DNA from: Pseudomonas sp. 30_B
GTDB taxonomy: Bacteria; Pseudomonadota; Gammaproteobacteria; Pseudomonadales; Pseudomonadaceae
Assembly (NCBI RefSeq): GCF_017491605.1
Contig: NZ_JAFGYY010000006.1
Coordinates: forward strand, 62,001-126,000
Length of the DNA stretch: 64,000 nucleotides
Direction of reading: 5' to 3'
The position numbers and the translations under genes are program-made. How positions within the stretch are numbered: the stretch's first letter is position 1; each line of letters begins with the position of its first letter. The notes under the pieces were generated by a model. It ran no database searches and was not told the origin of the DNA. It saw nothing but the letters and a program-made list of their open reading frames with translations. Positions 21,847-29,855 of the stretch are shown here, piece after piece.

Positions 21847-22024
21847 GCTGCTTCCTTTCAGGTGCGGCCGTACGGGGGACATCCTGTCGACCGTTTGGGT
21901 TGGCGGCGCGATGCTAGCAGGCACGATGCCTACACTCCAGCCGGCAGATTCATACCGCCAGCATTGACCCTTGGGGTATGACTGGCAGGATGGATCGACC
22001 GACCACTCGCGGAAGCCAGCCGTC

Positions 22025-22411
22025 ATGCCCCTGCTGCACAGCGTCCACCACATCGCCCTGATCTGCTCGGATTACCCGCGTTCCCGGCACTTCTACACCC
22101 AGGTACTGGGTCTGCGGGTGATCGCCGAGACCTACCGCGAGGCGCGCGACTCCTGGAAGCTCGACCTGGCGCTGGGTGAGACGCAGCTGGAGCTGTTCTC
22201 CTTCCCCGGCGCACCGCCCCGGCCGTCCTATCCCGAGGCGCAGGGGCTGCGTCACCTGGCGTTTGCGGTGGATGACCTGGAGGCTGCCGTGGCGCATCTG
22301 GAGGGCCATGGCGTGGCCTGCGAGCCGATCCGCGAGGATGAGCTGACCGGCAAGCGCTTCACCTTCTTCGCCGATCCGGATGGGTTGCCGCTGGAGCTTT
22401 ACGAGCGCTGA
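22025..22411 (+). CDS. VOC family protein, YaeR/GloA2-like
   Basis: 128 residues, one vicinal-oxygen-chelate module pair. HHIALICSDYPRSRHFYTQVLG and GLRHLAFAVDDLEAAV supply the metal His residues, and FFADPDGLPLELYE the terminal Glu. Related to E. coli YaeR, a glyoxalase-I-like metal protein without proven activity. Diverges from the DUF945 gene. Confidence 0.87.
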   Translation: MPLLHSVHHIALICSDYPRSRHFYTQVLGLRVIAETYREARDSWKLDLALGETQLELFSFPGAPPRPSYPEAQGLRHLAFAVDDLEAAVAHLEGHGVACEPIREDELTGKRFTFFADPDGLPLELYER

Positions 22412-22474
22412 GGCCGACTAACGCCTTTTACGTTCCCGGGGCGAGGGAAAAATCCCGCACCGGTTGAAGCCCCC

Positions 22475-22556
22475 GTAGGAGCGGACTCTGTCCGCGATGT
22501 CCAGCCGGCCAGCTCGGAGCGGCCGGAAATCGATCGCGGACGAAGTCCGCTCCTAC
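22475..22556. repeat. Class B REP pair
   Basis: Inverted copies at 22475-22498 and 22533-22556. Confidence 0.9.
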
Positions 22557-22575
22557 GCGAAATCGGAACAGCGGA

Positions 22576-23508
22576 TTACGCCGGCACGGCCTCGCTGCCC
22601 AGCGCCCCGCGCAGACTCGCCAGATCCCGCAGCGGCGGCGCGCCGAACAGCCGGCTGTATTCGCGACTGAACTGCGACGGGCTCTCGTAACCGACGCGAT
22701 GCCCGGCCACCGCCACCTCCAGCCCCTCCGACAGCATCAGCCGCCGCGCCTCCTGCAGGCGCAGCTGCTTCTGGTACTGCAGCGGGCTCAGCGCGGTCAC
22801 TTCCTTGAAGCGGTGGTGCAGGGTGGACACGCTGAGGTTCACCTCGCGCGCCAGCTCCTCGATGCGCAGGGACTTGTCGTAGTTGCGGTTGAGCCACTCG
22901 ATGGCGCGGGTGACGCGGTGGGTCTGGCTGTCGGTCATCGCCAGGTCGTGCAGCAGGTGTCCCTGCGGGCCGCGCAGCAGCCGGTAGAGAATCTCGCGGA
23001 CGAACAGCGGCGCCAGCATCGGGATATCGCGCGGCGTATCGAGCAGGCGCATCAGGCGCAGCAGGGCATCGAGCACGGTGCAATCCACCCGCTGCAGGTA
23101 GATGCCCCGTCCCGCCGGACGCGGCGTGCTGCCGGCAAGGCCGGCCTCGGCGATCAGCCGGGTGAGCTCGCCCGGATCGATGTCCAGGCGGATCGACAGG
23201 TAGGGTTTCTCTTCCGACGCCTCGATCACCTGTCCGGAAACCGGCAGGGTCACCGACACCACCAGCAGGTTGAGTTCGTCGTAGCGGTACACCTCGCTGC
23301 CCAGGCGAATATCCTTGCTGCCCTGGGCGATCACGCACAGGGCAGGGCGGTAGAGGGTCGGCATGCGCCCCTCGCTGGGGCAGTCGCTGCGCGCGACCAG
23401 CAGCGAATCGATGGCGGTTTCGAAGACGCCTTCACCCTGGCAATGGCGCTGGATGATGTCGGCCAGCTCCTGGCGGCCGGCGGCAATGGGATCGTAGGAC
23501 TGGGACAT
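22576..23508 (-). CDS. AraC-family regulator with AraC_N (cupin-type) domain
   Basis: 310 residues. The N-terminal arm (about 25-180) has YRPALCVIAQGSKDIRLG, typical of the AraC_N class that usually controls a divergent oxidoreductase or monooxygenase gene. The C-terminal double helix-turn-helix is at about 205-300 (LAREVNLSVSTLHHRFKEVTALSPLQYQK and VAGHRVGYESPSQFSREYSRLFG). The start ATG has GGAGG at good spacing. It diverges from the small ABM-domain gene across a 311-bp region with two near-identical 23-bp direct repeats. Confidence 0.9.
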   Translation of the reverse strand: MSQSYDPIAAGRQELADIIQRHCQGEGVFETAIDSLLVARSDCPSEGRMPTLYRPALCVIAQGSKDIRLGSEVYRYDELNLLVVSVTLPVSGQVIEASEEKPYLSIRLDIDPGELTRLIAEAGLAGSTPRPAGRGIYLQRVDCTVLDALLRLMRLLDTPRDIPMLAPLFVREILYRLLRGPQGHLLHDLAMTDSQTHRVTRAIEWLNRNYDKSLRIEELAREVNLSVSTLHHRFKEVTALSPLQYQKQLRLQEARRLMLSEGLEVAVAGHRVGYESPSQFSREYSRLFGAPPLRDLASLRGALGSEAVPA

Positions 23509-23584
23509 GCGGGACCTCCAGTGGCGGCGCACGCAGCTTACGCCCGCGGTGCGCGCGCGAGTGTGACAGTAAGGCAGCCGCTGG

Positions 23585-23720
23585 AGGATCAGGCAAGCAA
23601 TCGGCAGAAATGGACAAGCCGTATCGGCATCGGTACGCGCACCGTGACGGTGCAGGGCGCAAATACGCGGCTTCCGGCGTTCGTCCGAGGGCTGCGCAGG
23701 ATCAGGCAAGAAGCCGGCAG
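23585..23720. promoter_or_regulatory. Two 23-bp direct repeats, candidate AraC sites
   Basis: AGGATCAGGCAAG opens both repeats (23585-23607 and 23698-23720); both end CGGCAG, with 20 of 23 positions identical. They are in the same orientation 113 bp apart, one near each divergent gene. The rest of the 311-bp gap shows nothing else recognisable. Confidence 0.65.
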
Positions 23721-23819
23721 CATCCGGATAACGCCAGGCGCTTCCCGGCCCGTAATCTTCCTGTCAGTCGTCCGAGGAGCCACCTTCGGACTTCTTCGAA
23801 GTAACGCGGAGGACAGGAC

Positions 23820-24137
23820 ATGCCCTGGCATACAACCATCGAACATGAATTGCAGATTCATCCCCGCAGCGGGCACGAAGCGCAGCTCGGCGCCCTGATC
23901 GACAGCCTGGTGGATGGCGCCCGCCGCGCGCCGGGCTGCCTGGAATGCCGGCTGGTCATCCAGGGGGCGAACCGGCCCTGGCTTCTGCAAGGCCGCTGGC
24001 GTGACGAAGAAGCACTGCTGACCTACTTCGCTTCACCCTCGCGGCAACTGCTCAGCGAAGCACTCTTCACCCACTGCCGAAGCCTTGGCGGCGGCATGGT
24101 GGAAACCCTCGATCAAGCCACCGGAAAGGTGGCCTGA
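23820..24137 (+). CDS. Small ABM-domain (antibiotic biosynthesis monooxygenase-like) protein
   Basis: 105 residues of one ferredoxin-like ABM module: ELQIHPRSGHEAQLGALIDSL, then RRAPGCLECRLVIQGANRPWLLQGRWRDEEALLTYFAS. Such proteins are cofactor-free quinol or heme-related monooxygenases, or simply dimeric stress proteins. The start has GGAGG about 8 nt upstream. Divergent from the AraC regulator, which probably controls it. Confidence 0.75.
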   Translation: MPWHTTIEHELQIHPRSGHEAQLGALIDSLVDGARRAPGCLECRLVIQGANRPWLLQGRWRDEEALLTYFASPSRQLLSEALFTHCRSLGGGMVETLDQATGKVA

Positions 24138-24181
24138 ATCTTTTTGGGTAGAGAGTTTTCAGGTAGAGGGTTTTCAGGCCC

Positions 24182-26566
24182 TCAGTATTCCAGGCTCCAG
24201 CCCAGGGTGAAGGTCCGTCCGCGGCCCTGGTAGTCGTACAGGTAGGCCGGCCCGTAGGTCGGCGAATAGAACAGCGCGGCACGCTGGCCCCAGACGGTGC
24301 TGTACTGCTTGTCCAGCAGGTTCTGGATACCGGCGCTGAAGGTGCCGAAGCCGGTCTTCTGCTCGCCCATCAGGTCGAAGGTGGTGTAGCCGTCGATCTC
24401 GTGGTCCGCGTCGTCCTTCAGGTTGAACGCATGCTGGGCCTGCAGCCGGGCGCTGCGCTCGCCATCGCCCCAGCCGACGAAGGCGGTGGACTTGGACAGC
24501 GACGCATAGCGCGCATCGCGCTTGATCCAGTCGCCGTCGGCATCTTCCTCTTCCGAACGCACCAGGTGCAGCGTGGTGCCGCCCTGCCAGCCGCTCTCGA
24601 AGTAGCGGGTGAGCGCGCCCTCGAAGCCGAAGTCGCGGCTCTTCTGGTCCTGTACGTCGATGGTCAGGGTCGCCTGGTCGGTGGTGATGATCTTGTCCGA
24701 CCAGATGTAGTAGACCGCCGCCTGCGCCTGCCACTGCAGGTCGCTGTAGCGCCAGCCGGTCTCGACCTGGCGGCTCTTGATGCCGGCCAGCGGGTTGTCG
24801 TCCACCGACAGGCCGGCCTTGCCGTAGTACTTGGCCGGGTCGGGCAGGTCGAAGCCTTCGCTGTAGTTGGTCCAGACCTGGTGGCCGTTCTTGAAGTCAT
24901 AGATCGCGCCGAGGTTGAACAGGTTGACCTGGTAGTCGTTGCTGCCGCCGGGCACGCCTTTGAAGTCGTCCACCTCGACGTCCATCTTCTGGTGGCGCGC
25001 GCCGCCGGAAATGGTCAGGTTGTCGGTGGCCTTCCAGTCCAGCTGGCCGTACACCGACAGGCCGTCGACGATGTAGCTGGGGTAGCGCGGCGCGCTGCTG
25101 GCGGTTTCCAGGTCCAGGCCGCCGCTCTCGGAGGACAGTCGCTGGTCGAAGACCTTCTGCTCGGCGTTGAAGCGCTCGTGGTCGAAGTCCAGGCCGTAGG
25201 TGAACTTGAGCGAATCCCACTGCTTGCTGAACAGGCCCTTCAGGCCGCTGACCTCGAAGTTCTGCTGCGAGGCGGCGAAGTACACGCCCTTGGAGCCGGT
25301 GGGCTTGCCGGCGTTGTAGTAGGGGAAGGGATAGAAGTTGTCGTCTTCCTTGCGGTAGTAGGCCTGCAGGTAGAAGTCCTGCTCCAGCAGGTTGCTGTGG
25401 TGATAGTTGGCGTTGAGCAGGACGCGGCGGGTGCGCGGCTCCAGATCGGTATCCAGGCCGCTGCGGATCTGCGCATCCTCCAGGTTCGACGGGCCCTGGT
25501 ACTTCAGGTTGGGAAAGTAGATGCCGGTACTGCCGTCGTTGCCCGAGTCGTAGTACTGCGCCAGCAGGTCGAGGCTCTGCTCGTCGGTGAATTGCGCGGT
25601 GAGGTTGCCCATCACGTCGACGGTGCGGTTGTACTGCAGGTCGGTCTGGGTGTTGTCGATGAAGATCTGGTTGCCGGCGCCGTCATAGAAGGCTTCGTTC
25701 TTCTCCGCCGAGACGCCCAGTCGACCGACCACACGGTCGGTGCCGCCGCTGATGGACTGGGCGGCGCGGGTGGTGAGGTCGTCGCTGTTGTTGAAACCGC
25801 TGGTGGCGCCCAGCTGCGTCTCGAAGCGCGCATCGCCGGCCGCGCCCTTCTTGGTGATGATGTTGATGATGCCGCCGGTGGCGCCGCCGCCGTAGATGGC
25901 GCTGGCGCCGGAGAGTACTTCGACACGCTCGACGTTGAACGGCGAGATGCTGTCGAACTGCCGCGACAGGCCGCGCGAGCTGTTCTGGCTGACGCCGTCG
26001 ATCATCACCAGCACGTTGCGTCCGCGCATGTTCTGGCCGTAGTTGGTGCGGCCCTCGGGCGCCAGGTCGAGGCCGGGTACCAGCTTGCCCACGGCTTCCT
26101 TCAGGCTCACGCCGGTATCCAGTTGTTCGCGCAGCTGGGCTTGGTCGACGACCCAGACGGTGCCGGGGATCGAGCTGATCTCGGTGGGCGTACGCGCCGC
26201 CACGCTGATCTCCATCGGCGCCAGGCTCAGGGCAGCGGAGTCGTCCTTCTCGCGCTTGAGCAGCACGGTGCGCTCGTCGGTGAAGCGCCAGCTCACGCCG
26301 CTGCCGGAGAGCAGTTGGTTGAGCGCCTCCTCGGTGCTGTAGGTGCCGTCCAGCCCATCACTCTGCAGGCCCTGGATGTCCTCGGAGTTGAACAGCAGGT
26401 GCAGCCCGGCCTGATCGGCAAACTGGGTCAGCGCGCTGTCCAGGCTGCGCGGAGCGATGTGCAGTTCGACGGCGGCGGAGCCGGCGGCGTGGACGACGGG
26501 CACGGCGGCGCCGAGCAGGGAAGCGAGCAGGATCGCGCGGTGCAGCGGGGAAGGACGGTAATGCAT
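24182..26566 (-). CDS. TonB-dependent ferric-siderophore receptor with STN signalling domain
   Basis: 794 residues. Signal peptide to about residue 28; STN/secretin short domain about 50-105 (SLDSALTQFADQAGLHLLFNSEDI), which signals to FecR-type proteins; plug about 130-240 (RGRNVLVMIDGVSQNS, SGASAIYGGGATGGIINIITKKG); then a 22-strand barrel with the terminal aromatic FTLGWSLEY. The plug and barrel resemble IutA/RhtX-type receptors for hydroxamate (aerobactin- or rhizobactin-like) siderophores, though the ligand is inferred. The upstream region on the minus strand contains the FecR gene after a repeat cluster, as in Fec/Hxu/Fox cell-surface signalling systems. Confidence 0.9.
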   Translation of the reverse strand: MHYRPSPLHRAILLASLLGAAVPVVHAAGSAAVELHIAPRSLDSALTQFADQAGLHLLFNSEDIQGLQSDGLDGTYSTEEALNQLLSGSGVSWRFTDERTVLLKREKDDSAALSLAPMEISVAARTPTEISSIPGTVWVVDQAQLREQLDTGVSLKEAVGKLVPGLDLAPEGRTNYGQNMRGRNVLVMIDGVSQNSSRGLSRQFDSISPFNVERVEVLSGASAIYGGGATGGIINIITKKGAAGDARFETQLGATSGFNNSDDLTTRAAQSISGGTDRVVGRLGVSAEKNEAFYDGAGNQIFIDNTQTDLQYNRTVDVMGNLTAQFTDEQSLDLLAQYYDSGNDGSTGIYFPNLKYQGPSNLEDAQIRSGLDTDLEPRTRRVLLNANYHHSNLLEQDFYLQAYYRKEDDNFYPFPYYNAGKPTGSKGVYFAASQQNFEVSGLKGLFSKQWDSLKFTYGLDFDHERFNAEQKVFDQRLSSESGGLDLETASSAPRYPSYIVDGLSVYGQLDWKATDNLTISGGARHQKMDVEVDDFKGVPGGSNDYQVNLFNLGAIYDFKNGHQVWTNYSEGFDLPDPAKYYGKAGLSVDDNPLAGIKSRQVETGWRYSDLQWQAQAAVYYIWSDKIITTDQATLTIDVQDQKSRDFGFEGALTRYFESGWQGGTTLHLVRSEEEDADGDWIKRDARYASLSKSTAFVGWGDGERSARLQAQHAFNLKDDADHEIDGYTTFDLMGEQKTGFGTFSAGIQNLLDKQYSTVWGQRAALFYSPTYGPAYLYDYQGRGRTFTLGWSLEY

Positions 26567-26717
26567 GCGGTGAAATCCGTTCTTGTCTGGGCAGGGTCGC
26601 GTATTGAGAATTTTTCGCGTTCATGCCTACGACGAAACGGCCATCCGAACCTTGCAGTGCCAATGCAAAAAATTTTCATTTTCTTGCAAGACGGCCTGCT
26701 CCGAGGTCCCCCGTACC

Positions 26718-26810
26718 TGTAGGAGCGAGCTTGCTCGCGAACCGCCCAACCGTGGAGCCGCCGGGAAATCTGTTCGCGAGCAAGAACTAGGCGTCCCCCT
26801 CGGTCCTACG
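26718..26810. repeat. Class A REP pair, right member with internal insertion
   Basis: 26718-26742 normal; 26772-26810 carries the same kind of insertion as 20237-20275 (AACTAGGCGTCCCC). Confidence 0.85.
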
Positions 26811-26848
26811 AAGAGCTATCCGGCATCGGCGCGGGACGGATCAGGACC

Positions 26849-26929
26849 GTAGGATGGGTGGAGCGAAGCGATACCCATGCTGACCGTGCACGGCATTGAT
26901 GGGTATCGCTTCGCTCCACGCCATCCTAC
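26849..26929. repeat. Class D palindromic repeat
   Basis: Second copy of the GTAGGATGG...GATACCCAT palindrome. With the REP pair before it, it fills most of the 376-bp gap between the receptor and FecR genes. Confidence 0.88.
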
Positions 26930-26942
26930 AAAAAGAAATGGG

Positions 26943-27875
26943 TCAGGCTTTGGGCGCGGGGTGAATCAGCACCAGCCAGGGCAGATGCGTGACCGTCACC
27001 GGCTGCAACCGCTCCAGGGTCTTGAGCAGCGCGTCCGGGTCCCGCAGGTCGAACACGCCGCTGACCTTGTGCTGGCGCATCGCGCTGTCGGTCAGCACGA
27101 TGCGGCCGGGCACGTAGCGCTCCAGTTCATCGAGCACTTCGCCCAACGGGCGCTGGTTGAAGATCAGCTTGCCACGCTGCCAGGCGCTGGCGCTGGACAG
27201 GTCCAGCGGCTGCACCGGCTCGGGCGCGCTGCTGTCGCGGTAGCTCAAGCGCTCGCCGGCAGACAGCCGCACCGGCGCACCGCCGGCGCTGTTCACCTGG
27301 ACCACGCCTTCGGTCACGTCCACACGCACCTGCGGCCCACGGCTGTCCACGTCGAAGCGCGTGCCCACGGCACGCACTTCGACGCCGCGGGCTTCGACGA
27401 TGAAGGGCCGCGCCGGGTCCTTGGCCACTTCGAACAAGGCCTCGCCACTGTGCAGGCGCAAGCGCCGTTGCTGCGGGCCAAAGTCCACGGACAGCGCGCT
27501 GTCGCTGTTGAGCCACACGCGGCTGCCGTCGACCAACTCCAGCATCCGCCGCTCGCCGGTGCGGGTGGCGTAATCGGCATACAGCCCGGCCAGCGGTTCG
27601 GGCAGGGCGAGGGTCACCGCGATAGCGGCGACACACGCAGCGGCCGCCTGCGCCATCAGGCGACGGGGCCGCCGTGCACGCTGGCGATAACGTTGGGCAC
27701 TGTGGGTTTCCGGCAGGGCGCCCCAGAGCGCCTCGGCCTCGCAGGCAGCGCGCTCGTGCTCCGGGCTCTGCCCGCGCCAGCGCAGGAAGTCCATGCGCTC
27801 GGCGGCGTCGGCACTCCCCGAATGCAGCTGTACCAGGCGCTCGATGGCCTCATCCGAAAGGTCCACGCGATTCAT
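26943..27875 (-). CDS. FecR-family anti-sigma / signal transducer
   Basis: 310 residues. Cytoplasmic N-terminal part with the DUF4880-like segment (DEAIERLVQLHSGSADAAERMDFLRWRGQSPEHERA), a single membrane helix near residue 75-95 (LMAQAAAACVAAIAVTLAL), and the periplasmic FecR domain (RRMLELVDGSRVWLNSDSALSVDF, GEALFEVAKDPARPFIVEARGVEVRAVGT). It relays receptor occupancy to the sigma factor. The start overlaps the sigma-factor stop (ATGA), so the two are coupled. Confidence 0.93.
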   Translation of the reverse strand: MNRVDLSDEAIERLVQLHSGSADAAERMDFLRWRGQSPEHERAACEAEALWGALPETHSAQRYRQRARRPRRLMAQAAAACVAAIAVTLALPEPLAGLYADYATRTGERRMLELVDGSRVWLNSDSALSVDFGPQQRRLRLHSGEALFEVAKDPARPFIVEARGVEVRAVGTRFDVDSRGPQVRVDVTEGVVQVNSAGGAPVRLSAGERLSYRDSSAPEPVQPLDLSSASAWQRGKLIFNQRPLGEVLDELERYVPGRIVLTDSAMRQHKVSGVFDLRDPDALLKTLERLQPVTVTHLPWLVLIHPAPKA

Positions 27876-28393
27876 GGCGTGCCCTCCTGGCGCTGCGCCC
27901 AGTCGCGGCAATGGCGCATGGCCTGGACGATGTACTTGCCCACCATGCTCTCGGACACCCCCAGGCGCCGGGCGATCTGCGCGTGGGTGAGGCCGTCGAG
28001 GCGGTTCATCAGCAGCGCCTCGCGGGCGTTCGCCGGCAACTGGTCGAGGGCCGCGTCCAGATGCTCCAGCGCCTCATGGGCGAGCAGGCGGTGCTCCAGT
28101 CCGGACCCTGGGTCGCTCAGGTCGTTGGCGGCGGTTTCGTCGACGTGCAGCTCCGCAAGCCGGCCCTCGCGGCGCAGGTTGTCGATAGCGATGTTGCCGG
28201 CCACGCGGAACAGGTAGGCACGCGGGTCCTGCACCTCGGCTTCGGCGGGGTGGTCGGCCAGGCGCAGCCAGGTGTCCTGGGCCACGTCGGCGGCGCGCTG
28301 TTGGTCGCCCAGCCTGCGGGCGAGAAAGCGCATCAGGTCCGCGTAATGCGCCTGGAAGCTCTGCAGCAGGGAGGAGGAAGCGAAGCGCCGCAT
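27872..28393 (-). CDS. FecI-type ECF sigma factor
   Basis: 173 residues with sigma-70 region 2 (HYADLMRFLARRLGDQQRAADVAQDTWLRL, DPRAYLFRVAGNIAIDNLRRE) and region 4 (LDQLPANAREALLMNRLDGLTHAQIARRLGVSESMVGKYI). It should direct transcription of the receptor gene. The start at 28393 is the family-like MRRFASS; its ribosome site is weak. A Fur-like box lies 76 bp upstream, fitting iron control. Confidence 0.92.
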   Translation of the reverse strand: MRRFASSSLLQSFQAHYADLMRFLARRLGDQQRAADVAQDTWLRLADHPAEAEVQDPRAYLFRVAGNIAIDNLRREGRLAELHVDETAANDLSDPGSGLEHRLLAHEALEHLDAALDQLPANAREALLMNRLDGLTHAQIARRLGVSESMVGKYIVQAMRHCRDWAQRQEGTP

Positions 28394-28468
28394 GGTGGCC
28401 GAAATACCCTGGAAAACCGGCCAACGTCTGTCAGGCCGATAAGAAGGGTCGGCAGAATACACCGAATC

Positions 28469-28481
28469 GAGAATTATTATC
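28469..28481 (-). promoter_or_regulatory. Candidate Fur box ahead of fecI
   Basis: On the minus strand GATAATAATTCTC, i.e. GATAAT-A-ATTCTC, an interrupted dyad close to the Fur consensus halves GATAAT/ATTATC. Placed between the preceding gene's stop and fecI. Confidence 0.65.
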
Positions 28482-28496
28482 GAATGCAAAAAAGTG

Positions 28497-28835
28497 TCAG
28501 CTCGTGAACTGCGACAGGTCCAGCGGCCGCACCGCGCCCATCCAGATGGCGTGGTCACGGTGGTCGCGCAGGTCATCGCCGGTGTCCGGGTGGATGAACA
28601 CCACCAGGCCATCGCGGTTCAGCGCCAGCCAGGGCACCACCTTGGCAAAGGTCTCGCTATCGAACGCCAGCTGGCAGCTCCAGTCCGGATGCGGGCCGAC
28701 CGGGCGCTCATGCACACGCCCCATCTGCACGCCGAAGCGGCGCACTGCCTCCTCGCACAGGGCGCGGGCGCGCGCGAGGCTGTCGGCGTCGAAATAAACG
28801 TGGGCGTGGTAGCCCCGGATGGTGGTTTCGTTCAT
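28497..28835 (-). CDS. DOPA 4,5-dioxygenase family protein
   Basis: 112 residues. RGYHAHVYFD and HERPVGPHPDWSCQLAF with the HDHAIWMG end are the conserved His-bearing segments of the small DOPA 4,5-dioxygenase-like family, found widely in bacteria with uncertain substrates. The start overlaps the stop of the LysR gene (ATGA), so it is co-translated with that regulator and precedes the Fur box of the iron unit. Confidence 0.85.
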   Translation of the reverse strand: MNETTIRGYHAHVYFDADSLARARALCEEAVRRFGVQMGRVHERPVGPHPDWSCQLAFDSETFAKVVPWLALNRDGLVVFIHPDTGDDLRDHRDHAIWMGAVRPLDLSQFTS

Positions 28836-29728
28836 CGATCCTGCTCCAGTTCCGCCTGCAGCCAGTCCACGAAGCGCTGCACCAGGCGCATGCGCCGTTT
28901 GCGCTCGGGCAGCACGGCGTAATAGCCGAAGCGCGACTCCAGCGATCCGGCGATGGGCCGGCACAGTAACCCCTGCTCCAGCAGTTCGTCGACCAGATGC
29001 CGCCAGCCGATGGCCACGCCCTGGCCGGCGATGGCCGCCTGCACCAGCAGGGTGTAGTTGTCGAAGCGTAGTCCGGCGGGCGCGGGCGCCCCGTCGACGC
29101 CCAGCGCGCGGTAGACGCCGGCCCAGTCGAACCAGCGGCTGTGCGCCTCGGGCTTGAGGTGCAGCAGCGGCAAGCCGGTCAGCGCTTCAGGCGACAACGG
29201 CAGCTCGCGCCCCTCGACCAGCCGCGGGCTGCACACCGGGAAGACTTCCTCGCTGAACAGGCGCAGCGCCTCGCCGTGCTTGAAGCGCCCATCGCCGAAG
29301 GCGATGGCGACGTCGATGTCGCTGCGCAGGGCGATGGGGCTGCGATCACTGCTGATCAGGCCGACATCCAGTTCCGGGTGTGCCTGGCGGAAGCGCGGCA
29401 GGCGCGGCATCAGCCAGTAGGCGGCGAAGGCGAAGTCGGTGGCGACCTGCAGCACCTCATGGGGGTTCTTCGCGGTGACGGCAGCGATGCCCGCGTCGAT
29501 GCTCTCCAATCCCGCCTGAACGTGCTGCTGCAGGACCTGTCCACTTTCGGTAAGGACGATGCCCCGGTGGATGCGGTCGAACAGGCGCACCGCCAGCAGC
29601 TTCTCCAGGCGCTTGATCTGCTGGCTGACCGCCGGCTGGGTGGTGCCCAGCTCGCCCGCGGCGGCAGTGAAGCTGAGCAGGCGCGCGGCCGATTCGAACA
29701 CGCGCAGCAGTTCCAGCGGCACGCTCAT
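28832..29728 (-). CDS. LysR-family regulator beside betC
   Basis: 298 residues. MSVPLELLRVFESAARLLSFTAAAGELGTTQPAVSQQIKRLEKLL is the helix-turn-helix; residues about 90-290 form the effector domain. It diverges from the choline-sulfatase gene, as does the equivalent gene in P. aeruginosa, and is the likely regulator of choline sulfate use. It is coupled to the dioxygenase-like gene downstream. Confidence 0.88.
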   Translation of the reverse strand: MSVPLELLRVFESAARLLSFTAAAGELGTTQPAVSQQIKRLEKLLAVRLFDRIHRGIVLTESGQVLQQHVQAGLESIDAGIAAVTAKNPHEVLQVATDFAFAAYWLMPRLPRFRQAHPELDVGLISSDRSPIALRSDIDVAIAFGDGRFKHGEALRLFSEEVFPVCSPRLVEGRELPLSPEALTGLPLLHLKPEAHSRWFDWAGVYRALGVDGAPAPAGLRFDNYTLLVQAAIAGQGVAIGWRHLVDELLEQGLLCRPIAGSLESRFGYYAVLPERKRRMRLVQRFVDWLQAELEQDR

Positions 29729-29855
29729 GCCCTGCGCTCACATAAGCCTGTGTTATCCGAAGCATGTTCCGGCATGCGCTTTACCCCATTTCCAGCGAGG
29801 AAGAGACTCGTCGCAACACTATTCCATAACAGCGCCAACAGGATAAGCCCACGCC

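Noticed and set aside
26567..26720. AT-rich stretch before the TonB receptor as a Fur box or FecI promoter
   Set aside because: Several AAAATT-like words but no symmetric dyad or clear -35/-10; too weak to call.
24401..26722. A 773-codon plus-strand open frame opposite the TonB receptor
   Set aside because: Low-complexity Val/Ala/Gly composition and exact opposition to a receptor with clear domains.
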